Source of the DNA: Avena insularis
Lineage: Eukaryota; Streptophyta; Magnoliopsida; Poales; Poaceae
NCBI GenBank assembly: GCA_023614405.1
Contig: CM042691.1
Span: 182,316,427-182,380,426, forward strand
Direction: 5' to 3'
Length of the DNA: 64,000 nucleotides
Shown here piece by piece: positions 35,232 through 48,374 of the stretch. The notes beneath the pieces are model-generated. The model made no database searches. It had not been told where the DNA came from and saw only the letters and a list, made by a program, of their open reading frames with translations. How positions within the stretch are numbered: the stretch's first letter is position 1; every line of letters begins with the position of its first letter. The translations under genes were made by a program, and so were the position numbers.

Positions 35232-38200
35232 TGTAGCATCCCAATTGTCTAACAATTGCAATGCTACTAGCCTAGTCTATATAGATGCTACCTTCCTACA
35301 TATAATTGTTGCATCATCATTATATCATGCTCATGTCATCATGCCTCCTTGCATTTGAGCATCATATAAAACCCTTTTTCGTTTGGTTCTTCTCTCGTAT
35401 GCATTGTTAATTGTATTTGCCTCTTGATATTGTACTTGGTTCTTGATATATTGTTTAATGCCCAAGTTGAGTTGGGGGCATATCTCTTATTAACTCCACC
35501 ACCTTTCTTTCACCACCTTATAATTCCACCATCCAACTAAATATGAGCTTTGCACTTTATTTGAGTTTACCTCTAGCTCATGTGGGTTGGGATGGATCCA
35601 ATTATTTTCCACATGCTCTCATCTTAGCATCATGATGTTTTCACATTATTGATATATGAGAGCCACATGGCCACCTTTGCATGCCTTGTGAGTGGAACCC
35701 TTTTTCCTAGCTCCCATATGGATTATTATGGATTTATGCTCATGTGGGAATATTTTTGGGGCTAGTAAGCATCTAGTGGAATATACACACTAGCAAGCCC
35801 CAAATTCTAATCCAATATGATCATCTCCAACTACTCCACATGGGGCATCCTTTCATTCTTTTTGCTTGGCTTTTATTCCAATTTTGGGAATGCATAATAA
35901 TAATGCCATGTTTAATATTATTGTTTTCACAAGAATCAACACGGTATTAAATACTTTGCATGGGCCATGCAAGTACCACCTTTTGTCTTGGCATTTGGAT
36001 TTTATTTGATTTTATTTTTTAAAATGGATCATCTCTATCTCTATCCCTTCTTTTGGGCTTGATCTATGTTGCTCTTGCTTAAAACCCCATCACCATATCT
36101 ATCCATGCCATCCCCACCTTTCCTTCTTTTCTCTCTTTGGCTTTCTTGTTTGATCTTGTTTGATCTTGCTTAAGACCATCATCACCACCTCCCCCTCTTG
36201 TTTTGCTTGATCTAGTTGGAGCATGCCATCTTCTTTAAAACCCTAGCTCTCACCTCTCTCTCTCTAATCCTATGTCTAAGTTCCCTCTAATCTCCTACCC
36301 CTCATCACCATGCCCCATCCTCTCTAACCACACCTCCCACCTAATCTAAACCCACACCCCCCCCATCTAAACCTAACCCGAGCCCTAAACTACCTAGCCC
36401 GAGCTACCCCTCTCCCTTCTCCCTCTCTCTCGGCCTCTCTCTTCTCTCTTCTTTGCTGGCCCACCTGACCACCTAGCAGCCTCTCTGCCCTCCCCCTTTT
36501 CTTTGGCTACAAGACAAAGGAAAGAGAAGATCTAGCCCGAGCCCCCTCTCCTCACCTTTTTCCTAGCTACCACCACCAAACCCATGTGCTCTCCCCTCCT
36601 CCCTCATCTACCCTCACCTCGGAGCATCCAGGAGGCGCCCCAAGCCCTCACCCTTCTCCTTCTTCCTCCCCAAGCCGCCATGGCCTCTCTAAACCCTAGC
36701 TTCGGCCTTGTTCTCGATCTGCGCGACCAGTTGCTCTCCGAGGCCCCCAGGAGCACCGACGAGCTCCCCTATGTCCCCTTCTTCGTCTCGAACCAGTATC
36801 TGGGCCTGGACCTTGCCGGAGCGCCGCCGTCGCCACCATGCCGAGAGGGAGCCGGTGAGGCCGTCCACGAGCCAGACGCCGGATCTCCTCCACCTCCGCA
36901 CGAACCACCACGCCGACGAGCCCCTGGTGAGCCCCGCTACCTCCCAGACATGGCCCCCTCCTCGCTCGTGCACCGTAGGGTCGCCGCCCATCGTCGAGCA
37001 CCTCGCCAAGACGACGGCCGCCGCCACAAGCAGACAGACAAGAAGAGCCGCAGCAGCCCTGGCCCCGCCTGTTCCGCTTCGAAGTCCGCGCGCTGCAGCC
37101 CGCCCCAGTAGTTGCCCTCCGAACGAAAAACGTAGCCCTAGGTCCCCTCTCCAGCTTTCGTTTTTACCGCGTCGCGTTTCTCCCAGCAGATTCGTCGCCA
37201 CCGTCGTCGGAAAAGACCAGGATCCGCCGCCGCACGACCCTTTTCTGTCAGCGTTCAACAGCAGCCGGTGTCGCTTCGCGCTTAGCCCCCTGGCCTTTTT
37301 CCCGCCCAAACCCGCGGTCCCTCCGACCCCACCTACCAGCCTCTGTGTTTGCGTTGCAAAAGACCCCCTGGAAATCCGGCCATCACAGACCAGTCCTTCC
37401 CCGCGTCCTGGGATCGCCCACGTGTCAAACCCGGGCTGGTCGCTGCGTGTGGTCCCGAGGTCGTCCTGGCCCACCTGTCAGTCTCAGAGGCTAGGTAGCT
37501 TCGCGGTGACAGAAGCTTTTCTGCGCGCGGAGCTGCCCAGTCAGCAGTGACCCCACCTGTCACCGTCTCTGGCTAGGAGTGTCTGGAGTAACAAAAGTTT
37601 TTCTGAATCTGTTTTAAATCAAATCTTTTCAAATTAATTCAAATTCGAATTAATTTCTGTTTTTAAATAACTTTTAAAATACAAATCCAATTTAAACAAA
37701 TAATATATGTTTTGAAATCAGAAAAATGTGAGGAATTCAAATATGCCATTCAAAATATATTTTGGACATTTAAAATTCCAAGTTTATTTACATTACAATA
37801 AATGCCCCTTTTCTTTAATAAATTAATAACTTTTGTTTTATAAGTCCAAATTTAACAAATGATATGTCTAAACTGATTAGCTCGACGAGACCTTTCTGTT
37901 TATGCATTCCATGGTTTGTCTTGAAGCATGCATCATAGAAATATAAAGGGTAGAGCAACTAATATGAGTATAAAAGGGGCCCAAAACTCAATAAAATGAT
38001 TTAATCTGGTATCTCACACCTCACCCATGCCATGCTACTTCAATGCCATGCAAATTGTGCATCATTCATCATGGCATGATTGTTTGCTTGTCGCATTTTA
38101 TTCATATGCTTGCGCACTTTATTTATGTTGGCCCTTGTTTGTTTGGTTCTTCTTCGAATAGACGAAAGGTGGGATATATCAAGAGAACCAGGAGCACTAC

Positions 38201-39949
38201 CCAGATCCATTCCTTGCTTCAACTGAGCTGCCAGGCAAGCACTACCACATGCTTGCATACATATAGTACCTATCGTCTCTATCTTATTCTTGCATCATTG
38301 AGTCACGATTGCATTAAATTGAATCCCAAGTACTGCATAGCCTTTACTTTTAAACCCCACCGAAGCTTGTTCCTCCATCCCATGAGCCATTACTACAGGA
38401 GTTGTTTGAGCCATGCGAGTCGTAGAACAGCATGTGTAGGTTATGTGAGTGTCTCATGGATAACGAGGTACCTATACAACTTAATCTGAGTAGTAATGGG
38501 ATAACTAATGAAAGTGGCATCGGTGAGCCATATTCGCTATTTGGTTTTTCAGGCTCACTTGTGTCCCATAGGACCCCGAGTACTTGATTCCTGTTCCTTG
38601 AATATTCGCGCTATCCACATCCGGGAGGCTTATGGACCCCCCTGAGCCAGAGCTTGATTCATTCTTATTTCTTGGGGCCACAAACTAGTTTGAGGATTTA
38701 TTTACTATCCTGTACTTATGCCATGCTTTACTGCTTTAATTTAAGATTGTGCGAGGTAATGCACCATCGCTTTAGGTCCGGTGACCTGCTGTGTCGACAA
38801 GCCCACCACACTTTCGGGTTCCCGATCGTTTACAGGCTCCACAAACCTTGAGGCCGTCTCGAGTCAGCTAACTTCGCTATAGTAGCTCAATGGGGTGGCC
38901 CCCTGAAATATTTCTGAATCCTGTAATTGCTTTGTCGTGACTGCCTCGTTGGGTTTTGATTTGGTTTTTCCGAGGCATATCGAGTGTGTGTTGCTATTTG
39001 TGCACCCCTACAGGGTAAAACTTTCTGAAAGCCGTGTCCGCGGTTATGGACGACTTGGAGCACAGTTTCTCGATCATAGACAAGCATAACTAAAGTACCG
39101 CTTTTAATTTGACTAGACTAGGTACCTGACTAGTAAATAGTGCAACACTCATGGAATGGATAATAAAACTGCCAACGGATGGGGGGGTTGTTCGTCCGCT
39201 TCCTCGTCGGTAAGTGAGGAGGAGGATGGATCTGTTAAGATTACCGTTATTACTGTTATAACTGCTGTTATTAATTCACGGACATCCGTCTATCTCTGGT
39301 TAGGCAGATGGTTAGCGAGTATCTATAGAATTGCTAGGGTCTATCTTTTGCTGCAATTGCGTCACCCCAGGTTGTGTCCCCTTTAGAGGCATAAAGACTT
39401 GCTGAGTACCCTAGGGTCTCACACGATAAATTATTGGTTCAGATGAATGTACCCTCGCAAGATGGATCTTGGGTGGAAGAAACAGACGATGTGGGCAACG
39501 ATCATTCGTGTAGAGATTCCGGAACGGGGATCCGTGAGATCTGTATGGATCTGCTATTTATGGGGCATCTTATGCCGATTTGCTTCTTGTCCGTACTCGG
39601 ACTTTGTCCTCGCTTCGCGTGATACTGTTGATTGATGTATGAGGAGATATCCTAAACTATTATATCTATCTAGGATATTTGGATCTTGCCGTATGGCGTC
39701 GCTATATTTTCCTTTCTTTTAGATGGGATGACTCTGATGTACTGTTGTATGGTGGCTTGCATACATACTCATTTGTGTATGTAGTTGATCCCTTCGCCGA
39801 TTACGCCCGTTCTTGTCCCGATGTTTGGAAATGGTTGGGACGGCCGAAAGGTCTACCTGTGAGTGGCATTTGGGCCCCACCGTACTATTTCAACCATTTC
39901 CGCTCATCCAGGCTTGTAACTAGGAGCGTAATTCACCGAGGTAGTTACA
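35232..39949 (+). repeat. LARD-2 5' LTR
   Basis: In order: AT-rich start, a pyrimidine-rich block (36240-36680), a GC-rich block (36680-37560) and an AT-rich block (37590-37870). ORFs of 175-280 codons in the GC-rich block have no recognisable domain. The partner LTR is nearly identical except for a few dense clusters of differences (37007-37110, 37490-37530, 38755-38880). Confidence 0.95.
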
Positions 39950-39951
39950 AT

Positions 39952-39963
39952 TGGTATCAGAGC
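39952..39963 (+). other. LARD-2 primer-binding site
   Basis: TGGTATCAGAGC two bases after the 5' LTR, complementary to the 3' end of initiator Met tRNA. Confidence 0.93.
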
Positions 39964-41159
39964 CATCCCGACCTTCAGGGTCTCAGCCAAATGGTCGTTG
40001 TCTGTCTAGCAAATATTTTGGTAGTTATGTATACTAGGGAAAAACAAAACGCGAGAGTAGGACTGCTTCCACTTTTCTTCTTACCCACCCACCACCCTTT
40101 TCTGGTAAGGAAGTGTAACGTTTTCAATCCTCTTCTTAAAATTCAAACTAGGATTCACGTGTTCGGGTTTCGTAGTACCATAGGTTATGTATACGTGTGT
40201 GTGTGCGTGTGAATTCTTTGTCTATCTGTTGCACCCAAGTTGTTATCTTATCGGCCTTTTGGTTATCAACTGTTGGTACATTCCATACCGACAGGCTTTT
40301 GAAAACCGGCGCGATCTACCTGACTCCTTGTTAACCGGTGCCATCTTCTTAAAGGGTGTTCTTCTGTGCAGGCATCTGATGCTAATCCCTATCTGCTAAG
40401 TGATTTTGTGCATCTATCGGTATTTTAATGCCGAAAATTGCGGAAATTTTTTCTTTGATCCATCTGTGTTTCCACACTCCTTTTCAGTCGTGTGTGAAAC
40501 ATTATCTATCTACCTTTTATCAGCATGTCCATGCTAACTCATTCTTTCGTCACCGGCGCTTAATCCTAGAGTTTCTTTTCATCTCCAGTTCTCTTGGGCT
40601 AATTACATAACATGTGTCGATCCGATGCTGGTGATTGTAATTTGGCTCTCGGCATAGCTATATTCCACTCATGATAAGTGTCGATTGGAATATGGAAAAA
40701 TGCTATAAACCGTCACCATCTGGAGGATAAGGTTATCTCTTGTGATTTTGGGTACACCGTGATCCTATCCATGCTTATTCAAGCATCCTTGGAAATCCGG
40801 AGTTTCTCAAAGCACTACGGCGGTCTATCATCTGTTTATCATGCTTCACATCTTTTTGAACTCCATATCTGCACATCTTTTTCGTCTCTGATAGCTCATA
40901 CCATAAGCAAAGCTATATCATCGTTTCCCATCCAAGATCTCTTTATCTTTGTAACCGGTGATCCTAGCGACAATGTGAACCAGGTGACATCTCTTTTCCT
41001 TCCGGAGGACCAGATAATCTATTCTTCCAGTGCATCTTCTTCAACACGAACCCGTGCTCTTAATATTGATCTTTCAAAGAGCGTTGAGCTCAGGAAGTGT
41101 TTCGAGCATTTGTTCGTTTCTCTCGCCTCTTGGACTTGATATTCTGGGAATATGTTGTT
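39964..41159 (+). other. LARD-2 internal domain, 5' part
   Basis: No convincing domain. A 153-codon ORF at 40678-41139 leads into the RT relic. Its final residues may be decayed RT, but earlier parts are not recognisable. Confidence 0.5.
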
Positions 41160-41510
41160 AATCCATGGTGGTATATGTTGTTAATATGCTTGCCTACTCC
41201 ATATCAATGGAAGGACATGGAATATCATCTGTGTCTCTTTCTCTCAAGCTTCGTGAGCACTGCCTGTGTGCAAAGTCTCAAAGCGTGAATTCTGTCTTTT
41301 TGAAGTCACCTATCTCGGCCACGTCCTTCTGCTAAATAGATCGCTTCAATTCTGGAAGTAGCAAGTCCTTTGTTAATTCCATCCTCCATCTTCAACAAAT
41401 CCGGAGTTGTTCCTTGTTGGCAAGTTATCATCGTCGTCCCGCCGAAGTTTTCCTCAAGACTGCTAAATCTCTCTCAATCAGTTCAAGAAGAACATGGAGT
41501 TCTTTTCACC
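41160..41510 (+). pseudogene. Decayed Gypsy reverse transcriptase inside LARD-2
   Basis: Read in three frames, this stretch follows the Gypsy RT order. VVYVVNMLAYS (41168-41200) sits where VVVYVDDILVYS-type palm sequence belongs, with the catalytic DD replaced by VN. Next come LKLREHCLCAK (41243-41275), KREFCLFEVTYLGHVL (41281-41328), a standard KCEF..VxYLGHV motif, and IRSCSLLASYHRR with VFLKTAKSL (41399-41490), matching the connection region. At least two frameshifts and a stop lie between these. It cannot encode an active enzyme, but it shows the LARD interior descends from a Gypsy pol. Confidence 0.75.
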
Positions 41511-42956
41511 TCTATCTCGTTAAGTGATCTCTTGCAACCCTATCGTTCTATCATCTATGCTCAATCCACCGGAGGCCATGAAGACTTTTCAGATCTTTCA
41601 TAATCCTTATGTTCAAGTGGTGCTATCTTTTCTTTGTCTGTGGGATCTTGCAGTTGCCTCCGTGATCTTCCTTCATATCTTTCCGGTGGCTGGTTACTTC
41701 TGATCTGACGATAACATCATCACCTTTATCTATCTTGAATCCGGCGAATCGTTTGCATCTATCCTTGTTTTCTAACGGAGTTCCATGAGCTCTTCTTTAC
41801 AATACCTTCAGTCTGTTTCGGTAGTTGGATTGCATGGTTTTCTTATTCATGTGCGGAGTAATGCTTTGAGTGCGGGATGGAGTAGCTACCATACCACTAC
41901 TCTTATCATTCGCTCTTGTACTTTGAATTGGTGAACTAATGTGATTTCACTCATTCCACGGAAGTTAGAAGTGGCCTTTATCCCTTGATACTTTTACTTC
42001 CGTCTTTGTTTTCCGGTATGCTATCTCGAACAAAGTAATCAATAATCTCTTGTTGGTGATCTATCTTTCCTACACGGAGCAAATCTACAATTATCTGGTG
42101 GAAAACAAACGCAAACTCTTTTCTATCCTCGTCTTGCTACCGGTGCTCTACATCCCCAAACAAGATGAAAGGAAACTATCTCTATCTTCGTTTCATCCAT
42201 TCTTTTGCTGTGGTAAAGCCAATTATGGTTGAGACCATCAGCCGTAAATCTATTGCGTTAGCCTCAAGGCTAAAGAAAGTAATAAGTATCTCTGCAATAA
42301 ACTCCAGATCCCCCATATTCTTTGCTTCTCGGGATTCCACCATGATCTGGCTTCACATCCGTATCTAGAAGTTATATCCGTGCACCTCAATTGCGTGATC
42401 CTTCGGAGTATTACCGGCGCAACAAGAATCTAATCCAGCGATGTCTAGCTAAATCTTTCTGTTGATATTAAGGGACTCTATTGTTGGAAGACAATATTGT
42501 TTCCGTACTTCCTTTCCCAAATCCGAGAGGATACGATGCTATTGTCATAGTGATTCAAGCCTCTCCAATCTAGCTCTTTTCTTCCGGCGCGACAAAGATC
42601 AATCCTTTCTAGTATCAGTAAATCTTCAATCTTAACGGTGTGTTTTTCTTTATCCATGATACATCATCTTTTCCTTTTCTTTCGCAAGTGGTTCTAGTCT
42701 TTTATCTTGTTCTCGAAAACCGGAGCTATGTCCATCCTATCCTTCTTGTCTCACGACAATCCTTCAACTCTTCTAACCGTTGTTTCTCTAGCAAAACGCA
42801 AGACTCGCAACAAGTCTAGCAAGTTTTGCAAGGTGTAGTGGTCGCACCATCCCGTTCTTCATCAACTTGGGAACGTGAGGGTCACCTTCGTCCGAACATC
42901 CGCCTCTCCTTGTGTTGTTTTCTTTTTCCTAGGAATCTCGGGGCGAGATTCTTGTT
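41511..42956 (+). other. LARD-2 internal domain, 3' part
   Basis: No clear RNase H or integrase motif was found. The last stretch before the PPT (about 42930-42956) resembles the 'NLG-R' tail that often ends plant Gypsy pol frames, but this is weak. Confidence 0.45.
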
Positions 42957-42970
42957 TAGTGGGGGAGAGT
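42957..42970 (+). other. LARD-2 polypurine tract
   Basis: TTAGTGGGGGAGAGT-type purine tract directly before the 3' LTR at 42971. Confidence 0.85.
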
Positions 42971-45900
42971 TGTAGCATCCCAATTGTCTAACAATTGCAA
43001 TGCTACTAGCCTAGTCTATATAGATGCTACCTTCCTACATATAATTGTTGCATCATCATTATATCATGCTCATGTCATCATGCCTCCTTGCATTTGAGCA
43101 TCATATAAAACCCTTTTTCGTTTGGTTCTTCTCTCATATGCATTGTTAATTGTATTTGCCTCTTGATATTGTACTTGGTTCTTGATATATTGTTTAATGC
43201 CCAAGTTGAGTTGGGGGCATATCTCTTATTAACTCCACCACCTTTCTTTCACCACCTTATAATTCCACCATCCAACTAAATATGAGCTTTGCACTTTATT
43301 TGAGTTTACCTCTAGCTCATGTGGGTTGGGATGGATCCAATTCTTTTCCACATGCTCTCATCTTAGCATCATGATGTTTTCACATTATTGATATATGAGA
43401 GCCACATGGCCACCTTTGCATGCCTTGTGAGTGGAACCCTTTTTCCTAGCTCCCATATGGATTATTATGGATTTATGCTCATGTGGGAATATTTTTGGGG
43501 CTAGTAAGCATCTAGTGGAATATACACACTAGCAAGCCCCAAATTCTAATCCAATATGATCATCTCCAACTACTCCACATGGGGCATCCTTTCATTCTTT
43601 TTGCTTGGCTTTTATTCCAATTTTGGGAATGCATAATAATAATGCCATGTTTAATATTATTGTTTTCACAAGAATCAACATGGTATTAAATACTTTGCAT
43701 GGGCCATGCAAGTACCACCTTTTGTCTTGGCATTTGGATTTTATTTGATTTTAAAATGGATCATCTCTATCTCTATCCCTTCTTTTGGGCTTGATCTATG
43801 TTGCTCTTGCTTAAAACCCCATCACCATATCTATCCATGCCATCCCCACCTTTCCTTCTTTTCTCTCTTTGGCTTTCTTGTTTGATCTTGTTTGATCTTG
43901 CTTAAGACCATCATCACCACCTCCCCCTCTTGTTTTGCTTGATCTAGTTGGAGCATGCCATCTTCTTTAAAACCCTAGCTCTCACCTCTCTCTCTCTAAT
44001 CCTATGTCTAAGTTCCCTCTAATCTCCTACCCCTCATCACCATGCCCCATCCTCTCTAACCACACCTCCCACCTAATCTAAACCCACACCCCCCCATCTA
44101 AACCTAACCCGAGCCCTAAACTACCTAGCCCGAGCTACCCCTCTCCCTTCTCCCTCTCTCTCGGCCTCTCTCTTCTCTCTTCTTTGCTGGCCCACCTGAC
44201 CACCTAGCAGCCTCTCTGCCCTCCCCCTTTTCTTTGGCTACAAGACAAAGGAAAGAGAAGATCTAGCCCGAGCCCCCTCTCCTCACCTTTTTCCTAGCTA
44301 CCACCACCAAACCCATGTGCTCTCCCCTCCTCCCTCATCTACCCTCACCTCGGAGCATCCAGGAGGCGCCCCAAGCCCTCACCCTTCTCCTTCTTCCTCC
44401 CCAAGCCGCCATGGCCTCTCCAAACCCTAGCTTCGGCCTTGTTCTCGATCTGCGCGACCAGTTGCTCTCCAAGGCCCCCAGGAGCACCGACGAGCTCCCC
44501 TGCGTCCCCTTCTTCGTCTCGAACCAGTATCTGGGCCTGGACCTCGCCGGAGCGCCGCCGTCGCCACCATGCCGAGAGGGAGCCGGTGAGGCCGTCCACG
44601 AGCCCGACGCCGGATCTCCTCCACCTCCGCACGAACCACCACGCCGACGAGCCCCTGGTGAGCCCCGCTACCTCCCAGACATGGCCCCCTCCTCGCTCGT
44701 GCATCGTAGAGTCGCCGCCCGTTGTCGAGCACCTCGCGCGCAGCGCTGCGCTTCGCCAGACAGTGAAGAACAGCGGCGGCAGCCCTTGCAGCCCGTCCAC
44801 GCCTGCTGTTTCCCGATGGTTGCCCTCCGAACGAAAAACGTAGCCCTAGGTCCCCTCTCCAGCTTTCGTTTTTACCGCGTCGCGTTTCTCCCAGCAGATT
44901 CGTCGCCACCGTCGTCGGAAAAGACCAGGATCCGCCGCCGCACGACCCTTTTCTGTCAGCGTTCAACAGCAGTCGGTGTCGCTTCGCGCTTAGCCCCCTG
45001 GCCTTTTTCCCGCCCAAACCCACGGTCCCTCCGACCCCACCTACCAGCCTCTGTGTTTGCGTTGCAAAAGACCCCCTGGAAATCCGGCCATCACAGACCA
45101 GTCCTTCCCCGCGTCCTGGGATCGCCCACGTGTCAAACCCGGGCTGGGTCGCGCGCGCGTGTGGTCCCGAGGTCGTCCTGGCCCACCTGTCAGTCTCAGA
45201 GGCTAGGTAACCAGCGGTGTGACGAAGCTTTTACTGCGGAGCTGCCCAGTCAGCAGTGACCCCACCTATCACCGTCTCTGGCTAGGAGTGTCTGGAGTAA
45301 CAAAAGTTTTTCTGAATCTGTTTTAAATCAAATCTTTTCAAATTAATTCAAATTCAAATTAATTTCTGTTTTTAAATAACTTTTAAAATACAAATCCAAT
45401 TTAAACAAATAATATATGTTTTCAAATTAGAAAAATGTGAGGAATTCAAATATGCCATTCAAAATATATTTTGGACATTTAAAATTCCAAGTTTATTTAA
45501 ATTACAATAAATGCCCCTTTTCTTTAATACATTAATAACTTTTGTTTTATAAGTCCAAATTTAACAAATGATATGTCTAAAATGATTAGCTCGACGAGAC
45601 CTTTCTGTTTATGCATTCCATGGTTTGTCTTGAAGCATGCATAATAAAAATATAAAGGGTACAGCAACTAATATGAGTATAAAAGGGGCCCAAAACTCAA
45701 TAAAATGATTTAATCTGGTATCTCACACCTCACCCATGCCATGCTACTTCAATGCCATGCAAATTGTGCATCATTCATCATGGCATGATTGTTTGCTTGT
45801 CGCATTTTATTCATATGCTTGCGCACTTTATTTATGTTGGCCCTTGTTTGTTTGGTTCTTCTTGAATAGGCGCGACGGGGGGTATATCAAGAGAACCAGG

Positions 45901-47693
45901 AGCACTACCCAGATCCATTCCTTGCTTCAACTGAGCTGCCAGGCAAGCACTACCACATGCTTGCATACATATAGTACCTATCGTCTCTATCTTATTCTTG
46001 CATCATTGAGTCACGATTGCATTAAATTGAATCCCAAGTACTGCATAGCCTTTACTTTTAAACCCCACCGAAGCTTGTTCCTCCATCCCATGAGCCATTA
46101 CTACAGGAGTTGTTTGAGCCATGCGAGTCGTAGAACAGCATGTGTAGGGTATGTGAGTGTCTGATGGATAACGAGGTACCTATACAACTTAATCTGAGTA
46201 GTAATGGGATAACTAATGAAAGTGGCATCGGTGAGCCATATTCGCTATTTGGTTTTTCAGGCTCACTTGTGTCCCGTAGGACCCCGAGTACTTGATTCCT
46301 GTTCCTTGAATATTCGCGCTATCCACATCCGGGAGGCTTATGGACCCCCCTAAGCCAGAGCTTGATTCATTCTTATTTCTTGGGGCCACAAACTAGTTTG
46401 AGGATTTATTTACTATCCTGTACTTATGCCATGCTTTACTGCTTTAATTTAAGATTGTGCGAGGTAATGCACACTGTACTGTTTAGGTCCGTGACCCGTT
46501 TTCGCTGTATCAACAAGCCCAGTCACACTTTCGGGTTCCTAGTCGTTTACAGCCGGCTCCACAAACCTTGAGGCCATCTCGGAGTCAGCTAACTTCGTTG
46601 CGGGTAGCTCAATGGGGTGGCCCCCTGAAATATTTCTGAATCCTGTAATTGCTTTGTCGTGACTGCCTCGTTGGGTTTTGATTTGGTTTTTCCGAGGCAT
46701 ATCGAGTGTGTGTTGCTATTTGTGCACCCCTACAGGGTAAAACTTTCTGAAAGCCGTGTCCGCGGTTATGGACGACTTGGAGCACAGTTTCTCGATCATA
46801 GACAAGCATAACTAAAGTACCGCTTTTAATTTGACTAGACTAGGTACCTGACTAGTAAATAGTGCAACACTCATGGAATGGATAATAAAACTGCCAACGG
46901 ATGGGGGGGGGTTGTTCGTCCGCTTCCTCATCGGTAAGTGAGGAGGAGGATGGATCTGTTAAGATTACCGTTATTACTGTTATAACTGCTGTTATTAATT
47001 CACGGACATCCGTCTATCTCTGGTTAGGCGGATGGTTAGCGAGTATCTATAGAATTGCTAGGGTTTATCTTTTGCTGCAATTGCGTCACCCCAGGTTGTG
47101 TCCCCTTTAGAGGCATAAAGACTTGATGAGTACCCCTAGGGTCTCACACGATAAATTATTGGTTCAGATGAACAGGTACCCTCGCAAGATGGATACTGGG
47201 TGGAAGAAACGGACGATGTGGGCAACGATCATTCGGTGTAGAGATTCCGGGAACGGGGATCCGTGAGATCTGTGGGCGGGATCTGCTTATTTATGGGGCA
47301 TCTTATGCCGATTTGCTTCTTGTCCGTACTCGGACTTTGTCCTCCGCTTCCGCGTGATACTCTGTTGATTGATGTATGAGGAGATATCCTAAACTATTAT
47401 ATCTATCTAGGATATTTGGATCTTGCCGTATGGCGTCGCTATATTTTCCTTTCTTTTAGATGGGATGACTCTGATGTACTGTTGTATGGTGGCTTGCATA
47501 CATACTCATTTGTGTATGTAGTTGATCCCTTCGCCTGCCGATTACGCCGCCCGTTCTTGTCCCGATGTTTGGAAATGGTTGGGACGGCCGAAAGGTCTAC
47601 CTGTGAGTGGCATTTGGGCCCCACCGTACTATTTCAACCATTTCCGCTCATCCAGGCTTGTAACTAGGAGCGTAATTCACCGAGGTAGTTACA
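42971..47693 (+). repeat. LARD-2 3' LTR
   Basis: A 4723-bp partner of 35232-39949. It contains clusters of small insertions relative to the 5' LTR at 44738-44818, 45200-45240, 46470-46600 and 47160-47360, within long near-identical stretches. Confidence 0.95.
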
Positions 47694-47698
47694 AACTC

Positions 47699-48323
47699 CG
47701 GGAGAGCATCCCAAGATTCCTTGGCGGTGTTGAGGTGCTCAATGTGTTGGTAATATTTTGTACCCAATCCTTGTTGTATCATGTGCAAGGCGGTGGCATT
47801 GAGTTGACTATTGATAACTTCTCTTCTTGTCAAGTTGTTTGGATCCCCAATATAGAGTCCTTGTTCAATGATGTTCCATAACTCAATACAAGAGCTGCGC
47901 ACATGAGATTTCATTAGAGATTGCCATTGAGAAAAAGTAGATGCATCTATCTTTAGTGGGTCTCCTCTATTGTTTATATGAGGGTGAGGAATTGGAGGGT
48001 CGGGAGTGTACCATCCATGAGAGTCATGGTTCTCTCCCTTCCCCACATCCCTTTTTGTGGTGGAATTAGTGTTGTCTTGATTACCCCCCCACCATACCCG
48101 TAGGTGATACCGGGGCATTCTACTTAGGTAATGGTGGAAGTTCCTCTTGAGGAGAAGGGGATGATGAGCCACCTTTATCTTTAACAAGTTTCTCAAGTAG
48201 CTTGTGCAATTGTTTGATATCGTTGGCCAAGGTGGAACTCAATCTTGTTTCCAAGTTATTGAGGTCATCCATGGTCACTGAGTTGGTAGGCTCGCCACCA
48301 CCTTCCCCATCATGGCTACCCAT
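47699..48323 (-). pseudogene. Copia gag, N-terminal part
   Basis: Starts at ATG 48323 (MGSHDGEGGGEPTNSVTMDD) with a short coiled coil (NLETRLSSTLANDIKQLHKL). After a frameshift near 48100-48120 it continues with FSQWQSLMKSHVRSSCIELW and GTKYYQHIEHLNTAKESWDA, a UBN2-type gag start. LARD-2 cuts it at LPE. The start is chosen because it follows the PBS by about 40 bp and is the first in-frame Met. Confidence 0.85.
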
Positions 48324-48360
48324 GCACTCTTAGGCGGTAAAGCCCAAATAAAGAGCCGAG

Positions 48361-48372
48361 GCTCTGATACCA
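48361..48372 (-). other. Copia primer-binding site
   Basis: The minus strand reads TGGTATCAGAGC, complementary to initiator Met tRNA, two bases from the 5' LTR boundary at 48375. Confidence 0.92.
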
Positions 48373-48374
48373 AT

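Larger units (their letters stand above)
35232..47693 (+). mobile_element. LARD-2: Sukkula-like long-LTR retrotransposon derivative
   Basis: LTRs of 4718 and 4723 bp (TGTAGCATCCCAATTG...GAGGTAGTTACA), a 3021-bp internal domain, PBS for initiator Met tRNA, PPT and a perfect 5-bp TSD. The LTR/internal proportions match the described LARD/Sukkula architecture of Triticeae (family name is inference). LTRs are highly similar, so the insertion is younger than LARD-1. The interior is not purely non-coding: a decayed Gypsy RT is readable at 41160-41510. Confidence 0.93.

Noticed and set aside
36584..37550. 175-280-codon ORFs in the LARD-2 LTRs (also 44315-45259)
   Set aside because: They lie in a GC-rich block, overlap ORFs on both strands, have no recognisable domain, and differ in frame between the two LTRs.
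39952..39963. TGGTATCAGAGC sites as tRNA genes
   Set aside because: These short matches sit directly beside LTRs in the right orientation and are primer-binding sites.
40678..41139. 153-codon ORF in LARD-2 as an accessory gene
   Set aside because: No recognisable domain. It runs into the decayed RT, so it is more likely degraded pol than a separate gene.
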